From Rhizobiales bacterium CCH3-A5 (GTDB lineage Bacteria; Pseudomonadota; Alphaproteobacteria; Rhizobiales; Beijerinckiaceae): 64,000 nucleotides of DNA. Where the stretch lies: assembly GCA_001556025.1 (NCBI GenBank), contig LSIB01000044.1, positions 1-64,000 of the forward strand. The letters run 5' to 3'. The notes beneath the pieces are model-generated. The model was not told where the DNA came from. It searched no databases and saw nothing but the letters and a program-made list of their open reading frames with translations. Within the stretch, counting starts at the first letter, position 1; each line of letters opens with the position of its first letter. This document shows positions 27,309 to 41,247 of the stretch, one piece after another. The translations under genes were made by a program, and so were the position numbers.

Positions 27309-28055
27309 ATGAACCGCAAGGACATCCTCGATCTGCCCTCGATGCCGCTCGCCGGCCCAAGCTATCCGGCCGGGCCGTACCGCTTCATCGACCGCGAATA
27401 CATGATCATCAGCTACGAGACCGACCCGGAGTTGATCCGCCATCACCTTCCCGAGCCGCTGATGCCGATCGCGCAGCCGGTGGTGCATTATGAATGGATC
27501 AAGATGCCCGATTCATCGGGCTTCGGCAGCTATACCGAGACCGGTATCGTCATCCCCTGCCTGTTCGGCGAGGAGGAGGTCAATTTCGTCTCGCAGATGT
27601 ATCTCGACATCGAGCCGCCCATCTCGGCCGGGCGAGAGATCTGGGGGTTCCCCAAGAAATACGCCCATCCCAAACTGGAGACGGTGAAGGACACGCTGAC
27701 GGGCACGCTCGAATATGCCGGCCAGCAGGTCGCCATGGGCACGATGGGCTACAAGCATGAGAGCCTGGCCGGCAACGGCGTGAAGACCACCGCCATGCTC
27801 TCGAAGACTCAAGTCAACCTCAAGATCATCCCCGGCGTCGATGGCGAGCCGGAGATCTGCCAGCTCGTCGCGTTGAACCTGACCGACATCACGGTGAAAG
27901 GCTCGTGGATCGGGCCGGGCCGGCTCCATCTGGTCCCGCATGTCAACGCACCTGTCGCCGATTTGCCGGTGCGCCGGGTGCTCGGCGCGCACCACTTCAT
28001 CGCCGACCTGACCCTGCCGTTTGGGCGAAAGATCCACGATTACATGAAGGGGTGA
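27309..28055 (+). CDS. adc: Acetoacetate decarboxylase
   Basis: Converts acetoacetate to acetone and CO2 through a Schiff base. Product of 248 residues. The active-site lysine pair is K116-K117 in IWGFPKKYAHPKL, and the conserved Glu of SYTETGIVIP is E77. Family hallmarks YEWIKMPDSSGFG and SQMYLDIEPPISAGRE are also present. The frame is open from 27273, but the ATG at 27309 has a GGGAGAAG site. It is the second gene of the bdhA operon, and a large inverted repeat follows the stop. Confidence 0.92.
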   Translation: MNRKDILDLPSMPLAGPSYPAGPYRFIDREYMIISYETDPELIRHHLPEPLMPIAQPVVHYEWIKMPDSSGFGSYTETGIVIPCLFGEEEVNFVSQMYLDIEPPISAGREIWGFPKKYAHPKLETVKDTLTGTLEYAGQQVAMGTMGYKHESLAGNGVKTTAMLSKTQVNLKIIPGVDGEPEICQLVALNLTDITVKGSWIGPGRLHLVPHVNAPVADLPVRRVLGAHHFIADLTLPFGRKIHDYMKG

Positions 28056-28060
28056 CGTCG

Positions 28061-28133
28061 TCTTTGCGAGCGTAGCGAAGCAATCCAAAGGTAGCGCGAA
28101 CCTCTGGATTGCTTCGCTTCGCTCGCAAAGACG
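28061..28133. repeat. Dispersed intergenic palindromic element, copy 1
   Basis: Inverted repeat with 28-bp arms (28061-28088 and 28106-28133, one mismatch) and a 17-base loop, between the convergent adc and recQ genes. The arm core TTGCGAGCG-AGCGAAGCAATCCA recurs at 41248-41326. It may serve as a bidirectional terminator; it is also the kind of repeat scattered through Rhizobiales genomes. Confidence 0.85.
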
Positions 28134-28144
28134 GCAAGAGGCTC

Positions 28145-29980
28145 CTACCCCTCAAACCCCGCGATCGCTTCCAGAAACGCCTCGCCATATTGCGCGAGCT
28201 TGCGCTCGCCGACGCCCTCGATCGCGCGCATCGCGTCGAGCGCCATCGGCCGCTCGCGCGCCATCGCGATCAGCGTGCGGTCGGTGAAGATGATATAGGC
28301 CGCGACGCCTTCCTCCCGAGCGATCTGTAAGCGTAAGCGCCGAAGATGCTCGAACATCCCGGCCGTGCCCTCGTCGAGCCCGTCGGCGCGGGCGGCCTCG
28401 CGCATCGCGCGGCGCATCCTGATGCCGGCATGCGGATCGGCCCTGAGCGCGATCGGCTCGCGGCCGAGCAGAATCTCGTCGCCTTTTTCGGTTAGGCAGA
28501 AGCCGCCATGCTCGACGCTGGCCTCGGCCAGCGCGCCCGCCGCGAAGAGTTTTCGCGCCAGCGCGGTCCAGGCGCTTTTGGGTTTGTCCTTTCCGACGCC
28601 GAAGGTTTTCAGGCCGTCATGGTTCTGGCGGCGGATCGCGTCGGTCACCGTGCCGGTCAGGATGTCGGCGAGATGGGCCGCCCCGAAACGCTGGCCCGAG
28701 CGCGCCACCGCCGAGAGCAGCTTTCGCGCATCGAGCGTCGCGTCGGTGAGTTGGGTGTCGCCGCCGCAGAGGTCGCAGCGGAGCGGCGCGTTTCCGTGTT
28801 TGCAGCTTTCGGCTTCCTCGCCAAAATAGGAGAGTAGCGCGCTCCTGCGGCAGAGCGCCGATTCGCACAGATCGATCATGGCGTTGAGCCGCTTGTGCTC
28901 GATGCGCCGGCGCTCGTCGTCGATCGCCTTCTCGTCGATCTGGCGGCGGCGCAGCGCCATGTCCTCGATGCCGTAAAGCGTCAGCGTGTCGGCGGGTAGC
29001 CCGTCCCGTCCGGCGCGGCCGATCTCCTGATAGTAGCTCTCGATCGAGCCCGGCATGTCGGCATGGACGACGAAACGGACATCGGGCTTGTTGATGCCCA
29101 TGCCGAAAGCGATCGTGGCGCAGACCACGACGCCGTCCTCCTGCAGGAAGACGTCCTGGTTGCGGTTGCGCACGCCCTGCTCCATGCCGGCGTGATAGGG
29201 GAGGGCGTTGTATCCCTTCTCGCGCAAACCTTCGGCGAGCCGCTCGGTGCGGCCGCGCGAGGAGCAGTAGACGATGCCTGAGCCGCCGCGATGCCGGGTC
29301 AGGAAATCGGCGATCTGCCGGCGCGGCTGGTCTTTTGGTGCGAAGGCGAGCTTGAGGTTGGGCCGGTCAAAGGAATGCACCACAAGATGCGGCGGCTGCG
29401 GAAAAAGCTGCTGGGCGATGTCGGCCTGCGTCTGCCGGTCGGCCGTGGCGGTCAGCGCCGTCACCGGCACGCCGCCCAGCGCCTCGCGTGTTTTGGCGAG
29501 CAGCCGGTATTCGGGCCGGAAATCATGGCCCCATTGCGAGACGCAATGCGCCTCGTCGATGGCGAGCCGCGTCACGCCGAGCCGGCGCAGGCGGCCGACC
29601 AGTCCCTCGCCCGAAAGCCGCTCGGGCGAGACGAAAAGCAGCCTGAGATCGCCGGCGTTCAGCTTGTCCCAGGCCTCCGTCGCCTCGCTCTCGCTGTTCA
29701 TCGAATTCAGCGAGGCCGCCGCGACGCCGGCCCGCGTCAACTGCCCGACCTGGTCGCGCATCAAGGCGATCAGCGGCGAGACGACCAGCGTCAGCCCGCC
29801 CGCGACCAGCGCCGGAAGCTGGTAGCACATCGACTTGCCCGAGCCCGTCGGCATCACGGCGAAAACGTCGCGGCCAGCAAGCGCGGCCTCGATCACCTCC
29901 CATTGCCCAGGGCGGAAATCGTCATAGCCGAAGACGGATTTGAGGATCGCGCGGGCGTCTGATTCGCGGGGTGACGGCAT
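28145..29980 (-). CDS. recQ: ATP-dependent DNA helicase RecQ
   Basis: 3'-5' superfamily 2 helicase of 611 residues used in recombination repair and fork restart. Helicase core motifs: FGYDDFRPGQWEVIEAAL (motif 0), Walker A MPTGSGKS, the DEAH box in IDEAHCVSQWGHDFRPEY, TALTATAD, and motif VI QEIGRAGRDGLP. The RecQ-Ct zinc site is visible (CESALCRR, ESCKHG, CDLCGG), followed by a winged helix and a C-terminal HRDC domain (about 530-610). Length matches E. coli RecQ (609). It runs convergent to the adc operon. Confidence 0.96.
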   Translation of the reverse strand: MPSPRESDARAILKSVFGYDDFRPGQWEVIEAALAGRDVFAVMPTGSGKSMCYQLPALVAGGLTLVVSPLIALMRDQVGQLTRAGVAAASLNSMNSESEATEAWDKLNAGDLRLLFVSPERLSGEGLVGRLRRLGVTRLAIDEAHCVSQWGHDFRPEYRLLAKTREALGGVPVTALTATADRQTQADIAQQLFPQPPHLVVHSFDRPNLKLAFAPKDQPRRQIADFLTRHRGGSGIVYCSSRGRTERLAEGLREKGYNALPYHAGMEQGVRNRNQDVFLQEDGVVVCATIAFGMGINKPDVRFVVHADMPGSIESYYQEIGRAGRDGLPADTLTLYGIEDMALRRRQIDEKAIDDERRRIEHKRLNAMIDLCESALCRRSALLSYFGEEAESCKHGNAPLRCDLCGGDTQLTDATLDARKLLSAVARSGQRFGAAHLADILTGTVTDAIRRQNHDGLKTFGVGKDKPKSAWTALARKLFAAGALAEASVEHGGFCLTEKGDEILLGREPIALRADPHAGIRMRRAMREAARADGLDEGTAGMFEHLRRLRLQIAREEGVAAYIIFTDRTLIAMARERPMALDAMRAIEGVGERKLAQYGEAFLEAIAGFEG

Positions 29981-30012
29981 GGCGAGGGTTTGCCGTATCC
30001 GTCGTCAGTTGA

Positions 30013-30450
30013 CTACCGCCGAGAGCTGAGGATTGCCCTTAATCTCGCAAAAGCTGCCCAAAGCACAAGGAGGCCGCAGGCAAACCTCAGATAGGCCGGC
30101 CAGTGTAAGGCATTATACGACGCGACTGCGTTCTGGGTCGGGTCGGTGCGGAGATAGCGGATCTGGACCGCGCTACCGACGTCCGGCTTGGAGAAATATT
30201 GGTCATCCTCCGCCATCCGGCTTGGCCCAGTGTACATGCGGTCGGTGTTATCCGGCGTAGAGAACTTGTATTTTACATTCCAAAGCGGCCCGCCACGGTT
30301 TTGAAATGCTGACGTGATCTGCGCAGTGGCAAGGCTCGAGTTTGCATGAAAGGCGTTCTCATCGCGGATCAGATTGGCTCCATGCCCGATCAGGGCGATC
30401 GCAACCGCCAGCAACAAAGCTGCAAACCATACGCGCGGGTCTGAAAGCAC
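30013..30450 (-). CDS. DUF3592-like membrane protein of atypical base composition
   Basis: Protein of 145 residues with one membrane helix at each end (about 5-27 and 117-138) and a polar extracytoplasmic middle. The YKFSTPDNTDRMYTG and VGSAVQIRYLRTDPTQNAV segments have the look of DUF3592 domains (small SH3-like, between two helices). Function is unknown. By eye its G+C is markedly lower than its neighbours (near 50 percent in several 60-base lines), with codons rare elsewhere here, suggesting recent acquisition. It lies between recQ and a LysE gene on the same strand. Confidence 0.7.
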   Translation of the reverse strand: MLSDPRVWFAALLLAVAIALIGHGANLIRDENAFHANSSLATAQITSAFQNRGGPLWNVKYKFSTPDNTDRMYTGPSRMAEDDQYFSKPDVGSAVQIRYLRTDPTQNAVASYNALHWPAYLRFACGLLVLWAAFARLRAILSSRR

Positions 30451-30453
30451 CGC

Positions 30454-31068
30454 CTATCCTCGCGCCGCGATTGCCGCCGCCGCGCCCGCCATCACCCCGC
30501 CCGTCAGGCGGTTGATCCGGCGCATGGCGCGCGGGCTCGCGACCAGCCTGCGCGCCCTGTCGGCCATGTAGGCGTAGGCCAGCATGGTCGAGCCGATGAT
30601 CACCGTCAGCAGCAGCGCGATCTCGGCGAAGACCAGCGGCGTCACCGCGTCGAGATCGACCACCAGCGGCAGGATCGACAGGAAGAACACCATTACCTTC
30701 GGGTTGCCGAGCGTCAGCGCGACGCCGCCGATGAAGAGCCGGACGCCGTCCCCCTTCGCCTGCGGGGCCTCGCGCAGCGCTTCCGCAGGCGCGGTCCAGA
30801 GCTTCCAGGCAAGGTAGAGCAGATAGGCGCAGCCGGCATATTTGATCGCGACGAAGAGGCCGTGGAAGCCCTGCATCAGCACGGCCAGCCCAAGCGCCGT
30901 GCAGGAGAACCAGATCAGGTCGCCAAAGACGATGCCCGCCGCGAAGGGCAGCGAGCGCCGGAATCCGCCCGACAGCGCGCGCGCGGCCAGCGCCGCCACA
31001 GCCGGCCCCGGCGAGGCCACGGCGAGGAAATAGACGCCTGCGAAAACCAGAAGTCCCGCCAGATCCAT
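30454..31068 (-). CDS. LysE/RhtB family amino-acid exporter
   Basis: Inner-membrane exporter of 204 residues with about six hydrophobic helices. The hallmark N-terminus ASPGPAVAALAARAL (the PGP motif of LysE/RhtB), GIVFGDLIWF, AGCAYLLYLAWKLW and LTLGNPKVMVFFLSILP are all typical. The substrate (lysine, homoserine, threonine or another metabolite) is not predictable. The frame is open back to 31134, but the ATG at 31068 starts just before the first helix. Confidence 0.88.
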   Translation of the reverse strand: MDLAGLLVFAGVYFLAVASPGPAVAALAARALSGGFRRSLPFAAGIVFGDLIWFSCTALGLAVLMQGFHGLFVAIKYAGCAYLLYLAWKLWTAPAEALREAPQAKGDGVRLFIGGVALTLGNPKVMVFFLSILPLVVDLDAVTPLVFAEIALLLTVIIGSTMLAYAYMADRARRLVASPRAMRRINRLTGGVMAGAAAAIAARG

Positions 31069-31206
31069 CGTGTCGTGCCTTGCCGCATGCGCCTCAACGA
31101 CCTGACGATACAGGCTGGACATGGCTCGCGCCACAGGCCCGATCGGCCATGTGCGGGGCTAGGAAAACCGGATGGCGGATTTTTGCGCCGGGGGTCGGAA
31201 CAGCCG

Positions 31207-31231
31207 GGAACTTTCGCCGGGCGATCCGGTT
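31207..31231 (+). promoter_or_regulatory. EcfG-type promoter of the CsbD gene (near match)
   Basis: GGAAC 31207-31211, 16 bases, GGTT 31228-31231. It differs from cGTT at one base and lies 53 bases before the ATG. A neighbouring GGAAC at 31197 has no -10. Confidence 0.6.
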
Positions 31232-31284
31232 GTTCGGGCACCAGCCGCAAGGGCGGCACGACATTCAAGGAAGGGATAGCTCCG

Positions 31285-31476
31285 ATGGGCAGCACGATGG
31301 ACAAGGTCAAGGGTCTGGCCAATGAGGCCGCCGGCAACGTCAAGCAGGCCGCCGGCAAGGCCCTGAACAAGCCCGGTCTCGAGGCCGAAGGCATCGCGCA
31401 GGAGCGCAAGGGCGAGGCCCAGCAGATGGTCGGCAAGGGCAAGGACGCCGTCAAGAAGGTGATCGACAAGGCCTGA
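31285..31476 (+). CDS. CsbD family stress protein
   Basis: Short hydrophilic protein of 63 residues, MGSTMDKVKGLANEAAGNVK followed by lysine/alanine repeats and ending VKKVIDKA. The repeated KGxANEAAGxVKQA pattern is that of CsbD, a protein induced by the general stress sigma factor in Bacillus and by EcfG in alphaproteobacteria; its molecular role is unknown. AAGGAAGGG precedes the ATG. A near-match EcfG promoter and a strong terminator make it a self-contained stress gene far from the GSR core. Confidence 0.88.
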   Translation: MGSTMDKVKGLANEAAGNVKQAAGKALNKPGLEAEGIAQERKGEAQQMVGKGKDAVKKVIDKA

Positions 31477-31500
31477 TTTCGGTCAGAGCTACGATCAAGA

Positions 31501-31533
31501 AGCGGGTCGCCCAAAAGCGGCCCGCTTTTTTTC
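31501..31533 (+). terminator. Rho-independent terminator of the CsbD gene
   Basis: AGCGGGTCGC (31501-31510) pairs with GCGGCCCGCT (31517-31526) with one T-G pair, followed by a run of seven T. Confidence 0.8.
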
Positions 31534-31552
31534 GTTTTGGCACGGAATCACG

Positions 31553-31599
31553 ACGTCGTCCCGGAGCGGCGCGGCCTTTGGCCGCTTGTCCGGGATGAC
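31553..31599. repeat. Intergenic imperfect palindrome
   Basis: Nested inverted repeat, outer arms GTCGTCCCGGA and TCCGGGATGAC, inner arms CGGCC-TTT-GGCCG, between the CsbD terminator and the dnaJ stop. It looks like another dispersed intergenic repeat family; it could end dnaJ transcription. Confidence 0.45.
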
Positions 31600-31625
31600 C
31601 TGGAGAGTCGGCCCAGCGGGTTGCC

Positions 31626-32753
31626 TCACGCCGCCCCGCCGAGCCCGCCCAGAAAGTCCTTCACCCGGCCAAAGAAGCCCGCCGATTCCGGATGGGTCGA
31701 CTGTGAACTCTCGCGCTCGAATTCGAGCAGCAGTTCGCGCTGCCGGGCGGTGAGCTTCTGCGGCGTCTCGATCAGCACCTGGATGTAGAGATCGCCGAAC
31801 TCGCGCGAGCGCAGCACGCTCATGCCCTTGCCCTTCAACCGGAACTGCTTGCCGGTCTGCGTGCCCTCGGGGATCTTCACCCGCGCCTGCTCACCGGTCA
31901 GCGTCGGAACCTCGATCTCGCCGCCAAGCGCGGCCGCGGTCAGTCCCAGCGGCACGCGGCAGAACAGATCGGCCCCGTCGCGCTGGAAGATCGCGTGCGG
32001 CTTGATCGAGAGGAAGATGTAGAGGTCGCCAGCCGGTCCGCCGCGCAATCCCGCCTCGCCCTCGCCGGCAAGCCTGATCCGCGTGCCGTCCTCGACGCCG
32101 GCGGGGATCGTCACCGAGAGCGTGCGCTCGCGCGTGACGCGGCCCGCGCCCGAGCAGGTCTTGCACGGGTCGTCGATGATCTCGCCGCGCCCGTTGCAGC
32201 TCGGGCAGGTCCGCTCGATCGAAAAGAAGCCCTGATTGGCGCGGACCCTTCCATGGCCGCCGCAGGTCGGGCAGCCGCGCGATTTCGAGCCGGGCTTCGC
32301 GCCCGAGCCCGAGCAGGTCTCGCAGGAGACTGAGGTCGGCACGCGGATCGAGGCGCTCTTGCCGGCATAGGCCTCTTCGAGCCCGATCTCGAGATTGTAG
32401 CGCAGGTCGGCCCCGCGCTCGCGCCCGTTGGCGGCGCGCGGCCCGCGCCCGCGCGCATCGCCGAAGAACGAATCGAAGATGTCCGACATGAAGTCGGAGA
32501 ATTCCGGCCCCTGCTGGCCGCCGCCCTGCTCGAAGGCCTGATGGCCGTAGCGGTCATAGGCCCCGCGCTTCTGCCCGTCCGACAGCACCTGATAGGCCTC
32601 GTTCAACTCCTTGAACTTGGCCTCGGCCGCCTTGTCGCCGGGGTTCCGGTCGGGGTGGCAGGTCATGGCAAGCTTGCGGAAGGCGCTCTTGAGCTCCGCA
32701 TCGCTGGCCGTCTTGGCGACGCCGAGGATTTCGTAATAGTCGCGCTTGGACAT
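31626..32753 (-). CDS. dnaJ: Chaperone protein DnaJ
   Basis: Co-chaperone of DnaK, 375 residues. J domain (1-70) with the HPD motif in [11 protein letters not shown], a glycine/phenylalanine-poor linker with GGGQQGPEF, then four zinc-finger repeats of CxxCxGxG type ([32 protein letters not shown], about 140-210) and the C-terminal substrate-binding domains. This is a full type I DnaJ. The frame is open to 32876, but [12 protein letters not shown] at 32753 is the universal start. It lies downstream of dnaK on the same strand with a 150-base spacer, so a joint heat-shock transcript is likely. Confidence 0.97.
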   Translation of the reverse strand: MSKRDYYEILGVAKTASDAELKSAFRKLAMTCHPDRNPGDKAAEAKFKELNEAYQVLSDGQKRGAYDRYGHQAFEQGGGQQGPEFSDFMSDIFDSFFGDARGRGPRAANGRERGADLRYNLEIGLEEAYAGKSASIRVPTSVSCETCSGSGAKPGSKSRGCPTCGGHGRVRANQGFFSIERTCPSCNGRGEIIDDPCKTCSGAGRVTRERTLSVTIPAGVEDGTRIRLAGEGEAGLRGGPAGDLYIFLSIKPHAIFQRDGADLFCRVPLGLTAAALGGEIEVPTLTGEQARVKIPEGTQTGKQFRLKGKGMSVLRSREFGDLYIQVLIETPQKLTARQRELLLEFERESSQSTHPESAGFFGRVKDFLGGLGGAA

Positions 32754-32853
32754 CAAACAGCCCCTTCGCCCGTCCCGCGCCATCGTCGGGCATACCCGGC
32801 GATCCTCCGCAGGAGAACGAGAATCTTGGATTACGACGCCATCCCGTAACGCA

Positions 32854-32876
32854 ATGGCCGGGTCAAGCCCGGCCAT
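32854..32876. repeat. Short intergenic inverted repeat between dnaK and dnaJ
   Basis: ATGGCCGGG (32854-32862), 5-base loop, CCCGGCCAT (32868-32876). A short repeat of a type common in intergenic regions of Rhizobiales; there is no T run, so termination is not clear. Confidence 0.5.
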
Positions 32877-32903
32877 GACGTCGTCGGTTTAGGCAGAGCG
32901 CTC

Positions 32904-34820
<1,917 letters not shown>

Positions 34821-34962
34821 GGAGGGGATCCCTTTGAGTTGAGCAGATCGCCGGCCGGCGGCTGACTCGCCGCCTTCCGGCCCATGGACCGGCCCGCACC
34901 CACGAAGCGGCGAGCGAAACCGGCATTCCACGTCTGGCGGCCGGTCGGGCCGCCGCTTGGCG

Positions 34963-34995
34963 CGTATATAGGGAGGGGGTTCCCCCCCTTGCAAG
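34963..34995 (-). promoter_or_regulatory. RpoH (sigma-32) type heat-shock promoter of dnaK
   Basis: On the minus strand CTTG at 34995-34992, then 19 bases, then CCTATATACG at 34972-34963, which fits the alphaproteobacterial heat-shock consensus CTTG-N17/18-CYTATNTNNG with a spacer about one base long. It leaves a leader of about 135 bases. The rest of the 34821-35124 spacer holds no visible gene. Confidence 0.6.
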
Positions 34996-35124
34996 ACATT
35001 CAGGGCAAGACATTCAAGCCGATTAAGAATCGGCCTGAAGGTTCGCCCGGGCCCGGAGCCGTCTCCGGCGCATTCCTGATGTTGTGTTGCGTCTGTGCCC
35101 TTGCGCGCGGATGCATGACATTTC

Positions 35125-36054
35125 ATGCAAGGGCGAACATCCCCTGTTCAGGGTCGCGTCTTGAACCGCTCGCTGCGTCGAATAACTCGCCTGGCTCTCG
35201 GCCTCGCCGTGCTGGCCTTCGCCGGCCAGGCGATGCGTGCCTCGGCCCAGCCGCTGCAACTGCCTGGCGCCCAGCCCTTCAACCCGGCCGGCGCCCAGCA
35301 GAGTGCGCCGCCCGGCGCTGCAGCGGGCCCGGCGACGCCGCGCCCGCCCTCCATGCCGGCGATCAGGGTGGCGGGCGAGGAGGCGATCCTCGGGCGCACG
35401 CTGCGGCGCAATGGCGGGCTTGGCGAAGCGACCTTCGAGAAGACCGCGACTGGCCATGGTCTGAAGCTCAACGTCCAGGGCTTCCAGTCCGAGAATTTGA
35501 CCGAGCCCTGTGCGGTCTCCTTTGGCGAGACGCCCGTGCCCGTGACGGCCATGGGCCGCCCGGCCGGCGTGCCGCGCTACAAGCTCGAGGCTGCAGCTTG
35601 CCCGATCGTCTTCGATGTGCTGGACGGCGCCTTCCTCGTGGTCGAGCCGACGCAGCCCTGCCTCGTCGAGGCCGCGCAATGCCGCATCGACCCGCGCGGC
35701 CTGTGGGGCCCCGATTCACGGACGCTGCCGTCGCGCGCCAAGGAAATCGAGACCGCGCGCGGCGCGGCCGAGCGCGCCGTGCGCGAGGGCTACCGGGCCC
35801 TGACCGCCAAGGCCGACGCGGTCGACCAGCGTTCGATCGCGCGCGAGCAGGCCGGCTTCTCGGCCGAGCGGGAACTGATCTGCCGCGATTTCCAGCGCGA
35901 GGGCCAGATCGGCTTCTGCGGCGCGCGCATCACAGAGGCCCGGGCGGCCTCGATCCGGGCGCGGCTCGGCATCACGGACGCGCCCAAGCCTGCCGCGAGG
36001 CCGAGGCCGGCCGCGCCAAGGCCGGCCCCGTTACCGCTCGCGCCGACGCAGTAA
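35125..36054 (+). CDS. Secreted hypothetical protein with a proline-rich tail
   Basis: Protein of 309 residues. A signal peptide ([20 protein letters not shown], ending near ASAQP) is followed by a proline/alanine-rich linker (about 40-75). The central globular region has four or more Cys ([24 protein letters not shown]), and a long charged helix with [14 protein letters not shown] leads to [14 protein letters not shown]. The end is a [14 protein letters not shown] low-complexity tail. The cysteines suggest disulfides in the periplasm. I do not recognise the family. An in-frame TTG at 35161 with an AGGG site would give a more compact signal peptide and may be the real start. It is divergent from dnaK. 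Confidence 0.75.
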   Translation: MQGRTSPVQGRVLNRSLRRITRLALGLAVLAFAGQAMRASAQPLQLPGAQPFNPAGAQQSAPPGAAAGPATPRPPSMPAIRVAGEEAILGRTLRRNGGLGEATFEKTATGHGLKLNVQGFQSENLTEPCAVSFGETPVPVTAMGRPAGVPRYKLEAAACPIVFDVLDGAFLVVEPTQPCLVEAAQCRIDPRGLWGPDSRTLPSRAKEIETARGAAERAVREGYRALTAKADAVDQRSIAREQAGFSAERELICRDFQREGQIGFCGARITEARAASIRARLGITDAPKPAARPRPAAPRPAPLPLAPTQ

Positions 36055-36057
36055 GAG

Positions 36058-36695
36058 TCAGCTTGGCCGCAACGCGGCGCGCAAGGCCCGCGTCGCCCCC
36101 TCGACATCGTCGCTTGCGAACATCGCGCCGATGACCGCGACGCCGTCCGCGCCCGCCGCCATCACCGAGGCCGCGTTGCCGGTCGTGATGCCGGCGATCG
36201 CGCCGATGGGCAGGTCGCCCAGCGCGGCGCGTGCCGCTTCACGCAGCGTGCGATACCCCTCGAGCCCGAGCGGCACATCGGCATTGTCCTTGTGCTGCGT
36301 GGCGAAGACGCCGCCGATGCAGGCATAATCGATGCGGGCGGAGGCCAGATAGGCCAATTCGCCCGCCTGCTTCAGCGTCGCGCCGATGATCGCGTCCTCG
36401 CCGAGAAGCCGGCGGGCGTCGGCAAGCTCCATGTCGTCGGCCCCGAGATGGACGCCTTCGGTTCCCGCCGCCAGTGCGACATCGATGCGGTCGTTGATCA
36501 GCAGCGGAACGCCCGTGCCGGCGAGCGCGGCGTGGATCGCCTTCGCCTCGCGCACCATCGCGCGGGTCGAGGCCTCCTTGGCGCGGTACTGGATCAGCGT
36601 CGCGCCGCCCTTGGCCGCCGCCGCCGCGAGATCGGCGAGCGAGCGCCCACGCGCGATCTGCGGATCGACGATGCCATAGAGCAGGATGTCGAGGG

Positions 36696-36699
<4 letters not shown>
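36058..36699 (-). CDS. thiE: Thiamine phosphate synthase
   Basis: Joins HMP-pyrophosphate and thiazole phosphate to thiamine monophosphate. Product of 213 residues, a TIM barrel with IQYRAKEASTRAM, LLINDRIDVALA, GVHLGADDM, YACIGGVFATQHKDN (the usual TxTK replaced by TQHK) and the phosphate-binding IAGITTGNAASVMAAGADGVAV. The ATG at 36699 overlaps the thiM stop as ATGA, so it is translationally coupled. Third gene of the thi operon under the TPP riboswitch. Confidence 0.93.
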
Positions 36700-39482
<2,783 letters not shown>

Positions 39483-39636
39483 CGGGAGGGAGGTTAGGCG
39501 CGATGGGCGCGGTGTGCAACCGGCAAAGGAGATGGCCGGGATGTGCATGCGGTCCTCGCAAGATCGTCACCCGCCCCCCGGCATGACGCAGCCCAAACTT
39601 TGTGCCACATGGGACCATCGGCATTTGGAGACGGAC

Positions 39637-41232
39637 ATGGCCTGGGGATCACGCGACTACATGGCGCCGGGGCGCTCGCTCGTGGTGGGTGACCGCGGCA
39701 TCGCGGCGACCTCGCATCCCGCGGCGACCTTGGCAGCCGTCGACATTCTGCGCGCGGGCGGCAACGCGATCGACGCGGCGATCGCGGCGGTCGCCGTGCA
39801 ATGCGTCGTCGATCCGTTGATGACCGGCATCGGCGGCGACTGCTTTGCTCTCTACGCGCCCGCTTCCGGCAAGCCCGTCGCGATCAACGGCTCGGGCCGC
39901 GCGCCGGCGAAGGCCGAAGTGAGCTGGTTCAAGGCGCAAGGCATCGAGACGATCGGGCTCGAATCGCCCCATGCCGTCACCGTGCCGGGCGCGATCGACG
40001 CCTGGTGCCGGCTCTCTGCCGATCATGGCCGGAAAGGTCTGGACGAGGTGCTCCAGCCCGCCATCCGTGCGGCCGAGGAGGGTTTCGTGGTGACGCCGCG
40101 CGTCGCCTTCGACTGGGGCCGCAACGGAGCGCGCATTCTCCGGCAGGGCGCGGGCGCGCCGGTCTACATGCCCGGCGGCGTCGCCCCGACCGTCGGTGCG
40201 AAGATGGTGCATCCGGCGCTGGGCGCGACCTTGGGCCGTGTCGCGAAGGAGGGCCGCAGCGCCTTCTACGAGGGCGCGGTCGCAGACGAGATCGCCGCCA
40301 CGCTGCAGGCGCTGGGCGGGCTGATGGAGCCCGAGGATCTGGCGAAGACCAAATCCGACTATGGCGAGCCGATCGGGACCGATTATCGCGGCCATCGCCT
40401 CGTCGAATGCCCGCCCAATGGGCAGGGCGTGGCTGCGCTTCTGATCGCGCGGATTCTCTCGGGCTTCGACCTCTCCGATGCCAGGCTCAGCGACGCCGAC
40501 CGCATCCATCTGCTGGCCGAGGCGAGCAAGGCGGCTTATCGCCAGCGCGATGCGCTGGTCGCAGACCCTGCCTTCAGCCCGCTCGACGTCGAGGCGCTGC
40601 TGTCGGACGCGATGGTCTCGCGTCTGCGCGAAAAAATCAGCCTGACGCAGGCGAGCCAGCCATCCGCCTTCGATATGCCGGTGCATCGCGACACGGTCTA
40701 TCTCTGCGTCGTCGACCGCGACGGCAACATGGTCTCCTTCATCAACTCGCTGTTCCACGCCTTCGGCAGCGGCATCTATGCGCCGAAATCCGGCGTGCTG
40801 CTGCAGAATCGCGGCACCGGCTTCCGCCTGATCGAGGGCCACCCCAACGCCATCGCGCCGGGCAAACGGCCGATGCACACCATCATCCCCGGCCTGATCG
40901 AGCAGGGCGGCAAGCCGGTGATCGCGTTTGGCGTCATGGGCGGGCAGTATCAGGCGACCGGCCACGCACAGTTCCTGAGCGGTCTCGTCGATCGCGGGTT
41001 CGATCTGCAGCAGGCCTCGGACGTACCCCGCAGCTTTGCGGTCGACGGCGTCCTGCAACTGGAGACGACGATCCCCAAGGCTGTCGCCGACGATCTCGCG
41101 GGACGCGGCCACGCGATCCAGTATCTGGAATCGCCGCTCGGCGGCTGCCAGGCGGTCCAACTCGATCGCGAGCGCGGCGTGATGTACGGCGCCTCCGACC
41201 ATCGCAAGGACGGCATGGCGCTGGCAGTGTGA
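39637..41232 (+). CDS. Gamma-glutamyltransferase-like Ntn hydrolase
   Basis: Self-processing N-terminal nucleophile hydrolase of 531 residues. The large-subunit start GDRGIAATSHPAATLAAVDIL, the GGNAIDAAIAAV helix and MTGIGGDCFALYAP are typical of GGT. The probable processing Thr is T353 in VHRDTVYLCVVDRDGN, followed by SFINSLFHAFGSGIY and GVLLQNRGTGF. No signal peptide is seen, so it may be cytoplasmic and lies in the GGT-like group rather than classical periplasmic GGT. It would cleave gamma-glutamyl or related amides. The ATG at 39637 (GGAG site) is chosen over the open frame from 39514. It is convergent with a peptide ABC importer. Confidence 0.88.
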   Translation: MAWGSRDYMAPGRSLVVGDRGIAATSHPAATLAAVDILRAGGNAIDAAIAAVAVQCVVDPLMTGIGGDCFALYAPASGKPVAINGSGRAPAKAEVSWFKAQGIETIGLESPHAVTVPGAIDAWCRLSADHGRKGLDEVLQPAIRAAEEGFVVTPRVAFDWGRNGARILRQGAGAPVYMPGGVAPTVGAKMVHPALGATLGRVAKEGRSAFYEGAVADEIAATLQALGGLMEPEDLAKTKSDYGEPIGTDYRGHRLVECPPNGQGVAALLIARILSGFDLSDARLSDADRIHLLAEASKAAYRQRDALVADPAFSPLDVEALLSDAMVSRLREKISLTQASQPSAFDMPVHRDTVYLCVVDRDGNMVSFINSLFHAFGSGIYAPKSGVLLQNRGTGFRLIEGHPNAIAPGKRPMHTIIPGLIEQGGKPVIAFGVMGGQYQATGHAQFLSGLVDRGFDLQQASDVPRSFAVDGVLQLETTIPKAVADDLAGRGHAIQYLESPLGGCQAVQLDRERGVMYGASDHRKDGMALAV

Positions 41233-41247
41233 GCAGGCCACCCGTCT

